From NCBI RefSeq assembly GCF_018326265.1, contig NZ_AP023360.1:6445001-6509000 (forward strand): DNA of 64,000 nucleotides. The letters run 5' to 3'. The notes beneath the pieces were generated by a model. It was not told where the DNA came from. It was given only the letters and a program-made list of their open reading frames with translations, and made no database searches. Below are positions 16,088-25,183 of this stretch, piece after piece (position 1 is the stretch's first letter; the number at the start of each line of letters is the position of its first letter). The stretch is from Catellatospora sp. IY07-71. Its GTDB lineage: Bacteria; Actinomycetota; Actinomycetes; Mycobacteriales; Micromonosporaceae. A program made the position numbers and the translations under genes.

Positions 16088-17820
16088 AGGCGCGGGAGCT
16101 GATCAGCCGCGGTGCCCGGCTGTGCGGTCACATGATCCGGTCCGAGCCCCGGCTGTTCGCGATCTCGCTGGGCGGGGCGTGCCTGGTGGTGGGCCTGTCC
16201 ATCGGCAGCGCGTTCGTGATCGGCGCGGTCGTCGCCGACGTGGTGGCGCCGATGCTCGACCGCGGCCGGGTCGACGCCGGGCTGCTGGCCCTGGCCGCCG
16301 CCGCGCTGCTGGGGGTGAGCGCGCTGAAGGTGCTGGGCATCTTCAGCCGGCGGCTGGGCGCCGTGCACCTGCAGCAGAGCCTGCAGGCGCGGCAGCGCAA
16401 ACAGATCGTGCGCAAGTACCTCAGCCTGCCGCCGGCCTGGCACCGGGACAACCCGACCGGAGCGCTGCTGTCCAACGCGTCGTCGGACGTGGACGCCGCC
16501 GCGTCGCCGGCGGGCAGCCTCGCGTACGCGATCGCGACGGTGTTCCTGCTGGCCGGGGCGCTGACCGCGCTGTTCGCCGTCGACTGGACGCTCGGCCTGG
16601 TCGGCGTGGTGGTCTTCCCGGGGCTGGTCACGGTGTTCGCCGCGTACTCGCGCCTGGTGGCCCCGCGCCACCGGCGCAGCCAGGCGATCCGCGCGCAGGT
16701 CACCGCGCTGGCGCACGAGAGCTTCGACGGCGCGCTGACGGTCAAGGTGATGGGCCGCGAGGAGCATCAGACGGCCCGGTTCGCCGCGCAGGTCGGCGAG
16801 CTGCGCGGCACCCTGGTGTCGATCGGCCGGGCCCGTGCCTGGCACGACCCGGTCATCGACGCGCTACCCCAGTTCGGCACGGTCGCGGTGCTCATCGTGG
16901 GCGCCTGGCGGTGCGAGCAGGGTGCGCTGGGGCTGAGCGAGCTGACCACGGCGGCGTTCCTGTTCGCGCTGCTGGACATGCCGATCCGGGCCATCGGCTG
17001 GCTGCTCGGGGCGCTGCCCCGGGCGGTGGCGGGAGCCGAGCGGGTGGACCGGGTGCTCGCCGCCGCGGACGCGCCGCCGTACGGCACCGTCGAGGTGAGC
17101 GGGCCGGCCGAGCTGCGATTCGCCGGGGTGGGTGTGCGGGGCCTGGACGGCGTGTCGTTCCGGGTGGCGCCCGGCCGGGTGGTCGCGGTGGTCGGCCGGA
17201 CGGGCTCCGGGAAGTCGAGCGTCGCGGCCGCCGCCGCCCGGCTGCTGCCGCCCGAGTCCGGCGCGGTGCTGCTCGGCGGCGTGGACATCCGCGAGCTCAG
17301 CACCGCCGCGTACGCGCGCGCCGTCGCCTACCTGCCGCAGGTGCCGTTCCTGTTCCAGGACAGCGTGCGGGCCAACGTGACGCTGGACCGGCCCGGTCTC
17401 GACGACGACGCGGTGTGGCAGGCGCTGGGCGTGGCGCAGGCCGACGACTTCGTCCGGGCGCTGCCCGACGGGCTGGACACCGCGGTCGGCGAGCGGGGCG
17501 CGGCCCTGTCCGGCGGGCAGCGGCAGCGGCTCGCGCTGGCCCGCGCGCTGGCCGGGCGGCCCCGGCTGCTCGTGCTCGACGACGCCACCAGCGCCGTGGA
17601 CCCGGTGGTGGAGGCGGACATCCTGGCCGGGCTGCGCGCCGCGCACGGCCCGGCGATGCTCGTGGTCGCCACCCGCCGGCCCGCCATCGCGCTGGCCGAC
17701 GAGGTCGTCTACCTGGATCGGGGCCGGGTCGCGGCGCTCGGCACGCATCAGGAGCTGATGGCGGGCGAGCCGGGTTACCGGGAGCTGCTGGCGGCGTACG
17801 ACCGGAGGGTGGCGGCGTGA
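16084..17820 (+). CDS. ABC exporter half-transporter, subunit 1
   Basis: This 578-residue fused membrane-ATPase protein has six predicted membrane helices (about 20-310), Walker A GRTGSGKSS (near 370), signature LSGGQ (near 475) and Walker B LLVLDDATS (near 495). The catalytic Glu after Walker B is Asp, as in the degenerate half of heterodimeric exporters. GTG 16084 overlaps the preceding stop. It pairs with the next gene and likely exports the product of the neighbouring NRPS operon. Confidence 0.92.
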   Translation: MKARELISRGARLCGHMIRSEPRLFAISLGGACLVVGLSIGSAFVIGAVVADVVAPMLDRGRVDAGLLALAAAALLGVSALKVLGIFSRRLGAVHLQQSLQARQRKQIVRKYLSLPPAWHRDNPTGALLSNASSDVDAAASPAGSLAYAIATVFLLAGALTALFAVDWTLGLVGVVVFPGLVTVFAAYSRLVAPRHRRSQAIRAQVTALAHESFDGALTVKVMGREEHQTARFAAQVGELRGTLVSIGRARAWHDPVIDALPQFGTVAVLIVGAWRCEQGALGLSELTTAAFLFALLDMPIRAIGWLLGALPRAVAGAERVDRVLAAADAPPYGTVEVSGPAELRFAGVGVRGLDGVSFRVAPGRVVAVVGRTGSGKSSVAAAAARLLPPESGAVLLGGVDIRELSTAAYARAVAYLPQVPFLFQDSVRANVTLDRPGLDDDAVWQALGVAQADDFVRALPDGLDTAVGERGAALSGGQRQRLALARALAGRPRLLVLDDATSAVDPVVEADILAGLRAAHGPAMLVVATRRPAIALADEVVYLDRGRVAALGTHQELMAGEPGYRELLAAYDRRVAA

Positions 17821-19583
17821 AGGACGGCTCCATGTGGGACACGTTGCGCCGCGCGCTGCGGCTCTCGCCCGAGCTGCGCCGCGGCCTGGTGGTCACGCTG
17901 CTGCTGGCGGTGGGCATGACCGCGGGCCGGGCGGCGGTGCCGGTGGCGGTGCAGCGGGCGATCGACGACGGTCTGCGCGGGCCCGGCGGCCCGGATTTCG
18001 CCGTGGTCGCCGCGATCGGCGCGGCCGGGCTGGCCGTGCTCGCCGTGTCGATGCTGTGCGGGTACGCGATGATGCTGCGCCTGTTCGACGTGAGCGAGAC
18101 CGCGCTGGCGGCGGTGCGGGTGAAGGTGTTCCGGCACATCCACGAGCTGTCGGTGCACCACGTCGGGGCGCAGCGGCGCGGCGCGCTGGTGGCCCGGGCG
18201 ACCTCCGACGTGGACCAGGTCACCTCGTTCCTGCAGTGGAACGGGGTGGTGCTGTTCATCTGCGCCGGGCAGACGCTGGTCACCGGCGCGGTGATGTTCT
18301 TCTACTCGTGGCCGCTGGCGCTGGTGGTGCTCGCGGTGTTCGCGCCGGTCGGGTGGGTGGTGCGCGCCTGCATGCGCAACCTCGCCGCGGCGTACGGGAC
18401 GGTGCGCGAGCGCTCGGCAGAGATGCTCGCGATGGTGTCGGAGAGCGTCACCGGCGCGGACGTGATCCGCTCCTACGACGTCGCCGACCGGGCCGTCGGC
18501 CGGCTGGATCGGGCGGTCGACGCGCACCGGCACGCCTCCCAGCGCGCCTCGCGGCTCACCGTCACCGCGTACTCCGTCGGCGAGCTGGCCACCGGGGTCG
18601 CGCTGGCCGCCACGGCGGTGCTCGGGGTGGTGCTCGGCGTGGCGGGCCGGCTGACGGTCGGCGAGATCGCGGCGTTCCTCTTCCTGGTGGCGCAGTTCGC
18701 GCTGCCCGCGCAGGTGGCCGGGGAGATGCTGAACGGGCTGCAGAACGCCGTCGCCGGGTGGCGGCGGGTGCTGGACGTGCTCGACATCCCGCCGGACGTC
18801 ACCGAGCACGCCGAGGCGGTCGAGCTGCCGGCGGGGCCGGTGCCGGTGTCGCTGCGGGGCGTGGGGTTCACCTATCCGGGCACGGCCGAGCCGGTGCTGC
18901 GCGAGGTGGACCTGGACATCGCGGCGGGCAGCCGGGTCGCGGTGGTGGGCCGGACGGGTGCCGGCAAGACCACGCTGGCCAAGCTCGTGGCCCGGCTGGC
19001 CGACCCGTCGTCCGGCCGGATCCTGCTGGCCGGGGTGCCCCTGGACCGGGTACGCCTGAGCAGCCTGCGCGAGCGGGTGATCCTCGTGCCGCAGGAGGGT
19101 TTCCTGTTCCGGGGGACGCTCGCCGACAACATCCGGTTCGGGCGCCCGCTCGACCACGACGAGGTGGCAGCCGTCCTGCGCGAACTGGGCCTGCTGGATT
19201 GGGCGGCCCGCCTGCCGGAGGGATTGGACACGGTCGTCGGCGAGCGCGGGGAGAGCCTGAGCGTGGGCGAGCGGCAGTTCGTGGCGCTGGCCCGTGCCCA
19301 TGCGGCGGGCGCGGACCTGCTGATCCTGGACGAGGCGACAAGTGCCGTCGACCCGGCGGCCGAGGTGCGGCTGCGCACCGCGATGGCGCAGGTGGCGTTC
19401 GGGCGGACCACGATCACCGTCGCGCACCGGCTGGCCACCGCACGCGAGGCGGACGAGGTGATCGTGATCGACGGGGGCCGGGCGGTGCAGCGCGGCCACC
19501 ACGACGAACTCGTCGCGGTGGCCGGTTCGGCGTACGCGAAGCTGCACGAGGCCTGGCTCGCCGGGGAGCGGGCGCTGGCCTGA
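17817..19583 (+). CDS. ABC exporter half-transporter, subunit 2
   Basis: This 588-residue partner has six predicted helices, Walker A GRTGAGKTT (near 377), Walker B LLILDEATS with the normal Glu (near 501), but a non-canonical signature LSVGE (near 481) instead of LSGGQ. Combined with subunit 1, this predicts one complete and one degenerate ATP site, as in TM287/288-type heterodimers. GTG 17817 overlaps the subunit-1 stop as GTGA; an internal ATG (MWDTLRR) five codons on is possible. The stop is 15 bases from the convergent glycosyltransferase stop. Confidence 0.92.
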   Translation: MKDGSMWDTLRRALRLSPELRRGLVVTLLLAVGMTAGRAAVPVAVQRAIDDGLRGPGGPDFAVVAAIGAAGLAVLAVSMLCGYAMMLRLFDVSETALAAVRVKVFRHIHELSVHHVGAQRRGALVARATSDVDQVTSFLQWNGVVLFICAGQTLVTGAVMFFYSWPLALVVLAVFAPVGWVVRACMRNLAAAYGTVRERSAEMLAMVSESVTGADVIRSYDVADRAVGRLDRAVDAHRHASQRASRLTVTAYSVGELATGVALAATAVLGVVLGVAGRLTVGEIAAFLFLVAQFALPAQVAGEMLNGLQNAVAGWRRVLDVLDIPPDVTEHAEAVELPAGPVPVSLRGVGFTYPGTAEPVLREVDLDIAAGSRVAVVGRTGAGKTTLAKLVARLADPSSGRILLAGVPLDRVRLSSLRERVILVPQEGFLFRGTLADNIRFGRPLDHDEVAAVLRELGLLDWAARLPEGLDTVVGERGESLSVGERQFVALARAHAAGADLLILDEATSAVDPAAEVRLRTAMAQVAFGRTTITVAHRLATAREADEVIVIDGGRAVQRGHHDELVAVAGSAYAKLHEAWLAGERALA

Positions 19584-19598
19584 GGCCGGCCGCGCCGG

Positions 19599-20774
19599 TC
19601 AGGTCAGGCAGTCCTCGATGATGTCGGCGGCCCGCGCCGCGCCGCCCGCGGTGGCGACCGCACGGCGCAGGTGGTCCACGCCGTCGCCGATGGCCGGGTC
19701 CTTGACCATCAGCTCGACGGTGTCCTTCAGCGCGCCGGGGTCGGTCAGGCCGGCCGGGAGCCGTACGCCGAGGCTCAGCTCCTCCACCCGCAGCGCGTTG
19801 GCCTCCTGCTCCAGGGTCTGCGGCGCGGCGAGCACCGGCACGCCGTGGCTCATCGCCTCCATCACCCCGCCCATGCCCGCATGGCAGATCAGCGCGGTGG
19901 CGTGGGCGAGCACGTCCAGCTGCGGCACGAAACGGTGCAGCTCGACGTTGCGGGGCAGGCGGCCGAGCGCGTCCAGGTCGATCCGCTCCCCCACGGCGAG
20001 CACCACGTGCCAGTCGCTGCCCGCGAACGCGTCCGCGCAGTAGCGGTAGAAGTCGGGCCGGGCGTTGTAGATCGTGCCGAGGGTGACCAGGATGACGTCC
20101 CGGTCCCGGGGCGGCCGCCAGCGCAGCGGCGTACGCCGCAGACACGGCCCGACGAACCGGTAGCCGGGGCCGAACCGCTCCCCCGCGTACTGGAACGCGC
20201 GTGGGTAGAACGCCAGGTGCGCCTCGGGTTGCGGGCTGAGGAACTCCTCCGGTGCCAGGGCCGGGCAGTGCGTGCCGAGGAAACGCTCCAGTTTGGCCAG
20301 ATAGGTGTGCAGGACCGGGTCGGTCGGGTCGAACGCGTTCAGCGCCTGCGCCATCGACCAGTGCTCGTTGGAGACGAGCATCGGCCACAGCTGGACCGAC
20401 GGCAGCTCCATCCGGGCGGCCAGGACCCGCCCGGCGAACGCCATCCGGTCGAAGACGACCAGGTCCGGCGGGTCGTCCCGGTAGACGGGGGCGAGCTGCG
20501 CGTACGCGGCCTCGGCCTCCTCCAGGAAGCTGAGCAGGCTGTGGCTGATGTAGCCGGACCGGTCGGGCGCGCGCACCGTCGGGTCGCTGTCCGGCGGGCG
20601 CAGCGACCGGTACGCGTGCACGGCCGCCCCCGCCTCGGCCAGCGCCGCACGGCGGCTCTCGGTGGTGCCGTAGGTGACCCGGTGTCCGCGGCGCGTCAGC
20701 TCCTGGACCACGGCCAGGGTGGGGAACACGTGCCCGATGGCGGGGATGTTGACGAACGCGATGTGCCTACCCAC
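19599..20774 (-). CDS. MGT-family glycosyltransferase (GT1)
   Basis: This 391-residue GT-B enzyme transfers a sugar from a nucleotide donor to a small acceptor. It has the N-terminal IPAIGHVFPTLAVVQEL acceptor-domain start and the donor signature HAGMGGVMEAMSHGVPVLAAP (near 290-310), like macrolide glycosyltransferases. GTG 20774 overlaps the condensation-domain gene by 8 bases. It is last in the five-gene NRPS operon, so it probably decorates the acyl-peptide product. No dedicated deoxysugar genes are nearby, which suggests a common UDP- or GDP-sugar. Confidence 0.92.
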   Translation of the reverse strand: MGRHIAFVNIPAIGHVFPTLAVVQELTRRGHRVTYGTTESRRAALAEAGAAVHAYRSLRPPDSDPTVRAPDRSGYISHSLLSFLEEAEAAYAQLAPVYRDDPPDLVVFDRMAFAGRVLAARMELPSVQLWPMLVSNEHWSMAQALNAFDPTDPVLHTYLAKLERFLGTHCPALAPEEFLSPQPEAHLAFYPRAFQYAGERFGPGYRFVGPCLRRTPLRWRPPRDRDVILVTLGTIYNARPDFYRYCADAFAGSDWHVVLAVGERIDLDALGRLPRNVELHRFVPQLDVLAHATALICHAGMGGVMEAMSHGVPVLAAPQTLEQEANALRVEELSLGVRLPAGLTDPGALKDTVELMVKDPAIGDGVDHLRRAVATAGGAARAADIIEDCLT

Positions 20775-22083
20775 GGAGCGCCCCCGTCTCCGAGAGGCGG
20801 TCCCCCGGCCGGGCGACCGCGGCGGACAGGATCTGCTCGTAGCGTTCGGCCAGTTCCGCGACGGTGTCGGGCCGGAACAGCGCGGTGTCGTAGCGGATCC
20901 CGGCGCGCAGTCCCGCCTCGTCCAGCCGCCAGATGTCGAACACGAGGTCGTGCAGCACCTTGGCGTGCCCGTGCGGGAAGCCCTCGATCTCCAGCGGGCC
21001 CAGGTGCGAGGCGAGCACCGGGTTGTCGTTGCGCATGCTGAACACGACGTCGAACAGCTGGGTGCGGCCGGGATCGCGGGGCACGCCCAGCGTCGAAATT
21101 ATCTTCCCGAGGGGCACGGACTGGCGCTGGAGCCCCCCGATGACACCGGTCCGGGCACGCCGGAGCAGGTCGGTGAAGGTCGGGTCGCCGGACAGGTCGG
21201 CGCGCAGCGCGAGCGTGTTCGCGAACAGCCCGACCACCGGCTCGAACTCGGCGCGGACCCGCCCGGCGACCGGCGTGCCCACGCAGAAGCCGTCCTGGCC
21301 GCTGCGCTCGCGCAGCAGCACCTGCAGCGCCGCGAGCAGCACCATGAACGGGGTGCAGCGGGTCCGCCGGGACAGCTCGATCACCTGGGCGGCCAGGTCC
21401 GGGCCCATCTGGTGGATGTGCTCGGCGCTGTGCGCGGACTTCTCGGCCGGCCGGGGCGAGTCGGTGGGCAGCTCCAGCGACGGGGCGCCGGCCAGCCGCT
21501 CGCACCAGTACGCCAGGTCGGCGGCCTGGTCCTGCGCCGCCTGCCACTGCGCGAAGTCGCCGTACTGCAGCGTCAGCTCCGGCAGGTCGGGTTTGGTCCC
21601 GTCGAGGGCGGCGAGGTAGGCGGCGCGGATCTCGCGGCCGACGATGCGCAGCGACGCGCCGTCGGCCAGCAGGTGGTGCATGGTGAAGCAGAAGACGTGG
21701 TGGTCGTCGTCCAACCGCAGCAGGCACGAGCCGACCAGCGGGTCGGCGGTGAGGTCCAGCAATCGGTGGGTACGGGCGCGCAGCAGCTCCCCGGCCCGGG
21801 CGTCCCGCTCGCCGCCGGGCAGCTCACGCAGGTCCACCAGCTCCGTGTCGATCCCGGCGGGCGGCATGACGACCTGCACCGGCTCGCCGTCGCGGAGCAC
21901 GAAGCCGGTGCGCAGGCTCTCGTGCCGGTCCACGACGGTGTCCACCGCCGCCCGCCAGGCGGCCACGTCCAGCGGGCCGCGCAGGCGCCAGTTGAGCACC
22001 AGGATCGGCGACGCGTCGCCGGGGTACGCGGTGCAGAGGTACCAGAAGCGCTGTTGCAGCGCCGACAGCGGCAGATGTCTCAC
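20767..22083 (-). CDS. Free-standing NRPS condensation domain
   Basis: This 438-residue single condensation domain begins LPLSALQQRFWYL (C1-like) and has the active-site motif HHLLADG near 135 (HHxxxDG intact), YGDFAQWQ (C4-like) and VGLFANTLALR (C5-like). It could form an amide or ester between carrier-bound intermediates or release the chain. GTG 22083 overlaps the carrier protein stop as GTGA. Together with the C domain of the 955-residue NRPS the operon has two intact condensation sites but only one amino-acid A domain and no thioesterase. Confidence 0.92.
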   Translation of the reverse strand: MRHLPLSALQQRFWYLCTAYPGDASPILVLNWRLRGPLDVAAWRAAVDTVVDRHESLRTGFVLRDGEPVQVVMPPAGIDTELVDLRELPGGERDARAGELLRARTHRLLDLTADPLVGSCLLRLDDDHHVFCFTMHHLLADGASLRIVGREIRAAYLAALDGTKPDLPELTLQYGDFAQWQAAQDQAADLAYWCERLAGAPSLELPTDSPRPAEKSAHSAEHIHQMGPDLAAQVIELSRRTRCTPFMVLLAALQVLLRERSGQDGFCVGTPVAGRVRAEFEPVVGLFANTLALRADLSGDPTFTDLLRRARTGVIGGLQRQSVPLGKIISTLGVPRDPGRTQLFDVVFSMRNDNPVLASHLGPLEIEGFPHGHAKVLHDLVFDIWRLDEAGLRAGIRYDTALFRPDTVAELAERYEQILSAAVARPGDRLSETGALRG

Positions 22084-22319
22084 AGCCGTTCCTCCACCAT
22101 CCGGGTGATCGCGTCGAGGGTGTCCGCGCCCGGCCCGTCGCCGAGGTCCACCTCGACGCCGAACTCCAGGTCGATGGCGTCGATCAGCCGCAGCGCGCCG
22201 AGCGAGTCCAGGCCCAGGGCCCGCAGCGAGCCCCCGGCCAGCGCCTGCTCGGCGGTGACCGTCCCGGTGGTGGCGTCGTGCACCAGCGCGGCCAGGCGGC
22301 CGCTCAGCCCCGCGCTCAC
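22080..22319 (-). CDS. Acyl carrier protein
   Basis: This 79-residue phosphopantetheinyl carrier has its attachment site in GLDSLGAL (Ser39). The DSL form and the acidic helix following it are more like acyl carrier proteins than peptidyl carriers (GGHS). It probably receives the acyl group activated by the AMP ligase two genes upstream. It overlaps both neighbours by 4 bases (GTGA at 22316-22319 and at 22080-22083), indicating tight coupling and stoichiometric synthesis. Confidence 0.9.
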   Translation of the reverse strand: MSAGLSGRLAALVHDATTGTVTAEQALAGGSLRALGLDSLGALRLIDAIDLEFGVEVDLGDGPGADTLDAITRMVEERL

Positions 22320-25183
22320 GGCTGCTCCCGCAGGTACTGCGCGATCTCGGCGATGGTGGGCGTGTCGAAGAAGACGTCCAGCGGCACGTCGCGGCCGAGC
22401 TGCTGGGTGATCCGCACGCTGATCCGGGTGATGGTCAGCGAGTGACCGCCCAGGTCGAACAGGTCCTCGTCGTCGCCGACGTCCTCGACGGACAGCACCT
22501 CCTGCCAGATCGCGCGCAGCGTGCCGAGCAGCTCGTCGTCACCGGCGGAGCCCTCGCCGCGGACGGGCGCGGGCGAGCGGGACAGGACCGGCTCGGGCAG
22601 CGCGGCGCGGTCGAGCTTGCCGCTCGGGGTGAGCGGCAGGCGGTCCAGCACCGTCCAGGACGTCGGCACGGTGGCTGCGGGCAAGCGCTGGCCGAGGTGG
22701 CGGCGCAGCTCGGCCGCATCGGGGGCGTTGCCGCGAGGCACCAGGTAACCGGCCAGCTCGCCGCCGTGCAGCGCGACGGCCGCCTGGGCGACGCCGGGGT
22801 GCTCGCGCAGGTGGGCCTCGATCTCCTCCAGCTCCACCCGGTGCCCGCGTATCTTGACCTGGCCGTCGTCCCGGCCGCCGTAGACGAGCCGCCCGTCGGC
22901 CGACCACCGGCACCGGTCCCCGGTGCGGTAGAGCCGGCCGGGTCCGAACGGGTCGGCTGTGAACCGCTCGGCGGTGAGGTCCGGGCGGCGCAGGTAGCCG
23001 TCGGCCACGCCGTCGCCGCCGATGCACAGCTCGCCCCAGACCCCGGCGGGCAGCGGCCGCCCGGCCGGGTCCAGCACGTAGGTGCGGGTGTTGGCGATCG
23101 GGCGGCCGATCGCGACCGTGTCCGGCTGTTCGGGGATCTCGTCGGCGGTGGACCAGATGGTGGTCTCGGTCGGGCCGTACACGTTGATCAGCCGGGCGGT
23201 GCGGGCGCGCAGCCGCCGGGCCAGGTCCAGCGGCAGGGCCTCGCCGCCGGTGAGCGCGGTGACCGCCGGGCCGCCGAAGCCCGCCTCCAGCAGGATCTGC
23301 CAGCCCGACGGGGTCGCCTGCACGTGGGTCACGCCCTCGCGGGCGATCAGCGCAGCGACGGCGCGGCCCTCCAGCGCGCTGAGGTCGCTGGCGATCACCA
23401 GCCGACCGCCGGTGACCAGCGGCAGGAACAGCTCCAGGCCGGAGATGTCGAAGGACAGCGGAGTCAGGCCGAGCCACCGGTCCCCGGGGCGGCTGCCGAC
23501 CGTCTCGGCCATGCCGAGCAGCAGGTTGGCCAGCGCGGAGTGCGGGACCACGACGCCCTTGGGCCGCCCGGTGGTGCCCGAGGTGTACATGACGTACGCC
23601 GTCCCCGCCGGGACCGCGCCGCCGGGACGCGCCTGCGGGACGGTGTCCAGGTCGTCGAGGATCAGCGCCGGGTCGGCGTCGGCGAGGATCAGCTCCTGCC
23701 TGGCCTGCGGGTAGGACGGGTCGACGGGCACGTACGCCGCGCCCGCGCGCAGCACCGCGAGCATCGCGACCAGCGCCCGCCAGCCGCGCGGCATGCGGAC
23801 CGCGACCAGCGCGCCCTCCCCGGGCAGCCGCGCGGCCAGTTCGGTCACGGCGCGGTCGAGGTCGGCGTAGCTGAGGCGCACGTCGCCGTCGACGACCGCC
23901 GTCTCGTCCGGGTGCAGCCCGGTCTGCGTGGCCAGCAGGCGGACCAGGCTCTCCCGCCGGGGGCGGGCGGTGTCGTTCCAGCGGTGCAGCACGGTGTCGG
24001 CCTCGGCGGCGGGCATGATCGGCAGCGTCGCGACGTCGGCGTCCGGGTCGGCCGCCACGGCGGTGAGCACCGTGCGCAGGTGCTCGCCGATCCGCCGCGC
24101 CGACGCCACGGGCAGCCGGGCCGGGTCGTGCTGGAGGCTCGCGGTGAGCCCGTCCGGGCCGTCGACGAACTGCAGGTGCAGCGCGTTGCGGGCGCTGCCG
24201 CCGAACAGCGCCCACTGCACCTCGGCGGCCAGGCCGGGGAAGTCCGGCGCGGGGCCGCGCCGCCGGTAGCCCACCGACACCGCGGTCAGCGACGGCGCGG
24301 CCCGCAGCCCGCCGCTGACCTGCGCCAGCGGCACGGCCCGATGCCGGTACAGGTCACGCAGCCGCGACCGCAGCGCCGTGGCGTAGTCCCGGAACCGCCC
24401 CATGGCCATGGCGACGGTGACGGGCAGCTCGTTGACGTGCAGGCCGATGTGCCGCGCGGTGTGCTCGGTGCGGGTGGACAGCCCGATGGCGACCGGCAGG
24501 CCGGTGTTGCCGTAGCGGGCCAGCAGCACGTGGATCGCGGCGAGCAGCACCTCGAACCGGGTGAGGCCCGCGACGTCGACCGTGGGCAGCTCGATCTCCA
24601 CGGCGTGACCGGGCTCCGCAGCGGTCGGGACACCGGTCAGGTCCGGCAGCACCACCTCGCCGGGGCTGGTGGCCTGGCCGGCCCAGTAGGCGCGGGCGGC
24701 GGCGACCGCCTGTTCGTCCGTCACGCCGTCCGTGGCGGCGGGCAGCGGGGCGAGTTCGGTCCCGGCGTACGCGGCGGCCAGGTCGGCCAGCAACAGGTCC
24801 TTGGACATGCCGTCGAAGACCAGGTGGTGGGCGGTGCACAGGAGCAGGTGCCGGGTGGGCGCCTCCCGCAGCAGCAGGAACCGGGCCAGCGGCCCGCGCG
24901 CCAGGTCGTACGGGCGCTCGATCTCCTCGCGCACCCGCTGCTCGCTGTACGGCGCGTCGGTCAGCGTGACCTTCTCCGCGGCGGGGACCAGCTCCGGCAG
25001 GTCACCCGCGAGGGTCACCGCGCTCGACAGCACCGGATGCCGGGCGACGACCGCGGCACACGCCTCCCCCAGGGCGTGCCGGTCGAGGTCGCCGTCGAGC
25101 CGGACCCCGAGCGCCATGTGGTACGCGGTGCCCGCGACCTGTGCCTGCTCGGTGAACCACACGCCGTGCATGGTCGGATTCAC
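22316..25183 (-). CDS. NRPS module C-A-T, predicted glycine-activating
   Basis: This 955-residue one-module synthetase has a condensation domain with HHLVFDG (near 118), an adenylation domain with A3 YTSGTTGRPKG (near 530), A5 NVYGPTETT, A7 YRTGD, A8 RGHRVELEEIE and A10 PSGKLDR, and a C-terminal thiolation domain LGGHSLT (near 910). Manual alignment to GrsA gives the pocket code DILQLGVIWK, one residue from the classic glycine code DILQLGLIWK. GTG 25183 follows GGAGGTGA and overlaps the ligase stop. There is no thioesterase or epimerase. Likely role: joining the ACP-bound acyl group to glycine. Confidence 0.93.
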   Translation of the reverse strand: MNPTMHGVWFTEQAQVAGTAYHMALGVRLDGDLDRHALGEACAAVVARHPVLSSAVTLAGDLPELVPAAEKVTLTDAPYSEQRVREEIERPYDLARGPLARFLLLREAPTRHLLLCTAHHLVFDGMSKDLLLADLAAAYAGTELAPLPAATDGVTDEQAVAAARAYWAGQATSPGEVVLPDLTGVPTAAEPGHAVEIELPTVDVAGLTRFEVLLAAIHVLLARYGNTGLPVAIGLSTRTEHTARHIGLHVNELPVTVAMAMGRFRDYATALRSRLRDLYRHRAVPLAQVSGGLRAAPSLTAVSVGYRRRGPAPDFPGLAAEVQWALFGGSARNALHLQFVDGPDGLTASLQHDPARLPVASARRIGEHLRTVLTAVAADPDADVATLPIMPAAEADTVLHRWNDTARPRRESLVRLLATQTGLHPDETAVVDGDVRLSYADLDRAVTELAARLPGEGALVAVRMPRGWRALVAMLAVLRAGAAYVPVDPSYPQARQELILADADPALILDDLDTVPQARPGGAVPAGTAYVMYTSGTTGRPKGVVVPHSALANLLLGMAETVGSRPGDRWLGLTPLSFDISGLELFLPLVTGGRLVIASDLSALEGRAVAALIAREGVTHVQATPSGWQILLEAGFGGPAVTALTGGEALPLDLARRLRARTARLINVYGPTETTIWSTADEIPEQPDTVAIGRPIANTRTYVLDPAGRPLPAGVWGELCIGGDGVADGYLRRPDLTAERFTADPFGPGRLYRTGDRCRWSADGRLVYGGRDDGQVKIRGHRVELEEIEAHLREHPGVAQAAVALHGGELAGYLVPRGNAPDAAELRRHLGQRLPAATVPTSWTVLDRLPLTPSGKLDRAALPEPVLSRSPAPVRGEGSAGDDELLGTLRAIWQEVLSVEDVGDDEDLFDLGGHSLTITRISVRITQQLGRDVPLDVFFDTPTIAEIAQYLREQP

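Noticed and set aside
16050-17816. Plus-strand reading continuous with ABC subunit 2, as if it were a ~1180-residue protein
   Set aside because: The first half overlaps ABC subunit 1 in another frame and has no domain. GTG 17817 with the GTGA overlap is the start.
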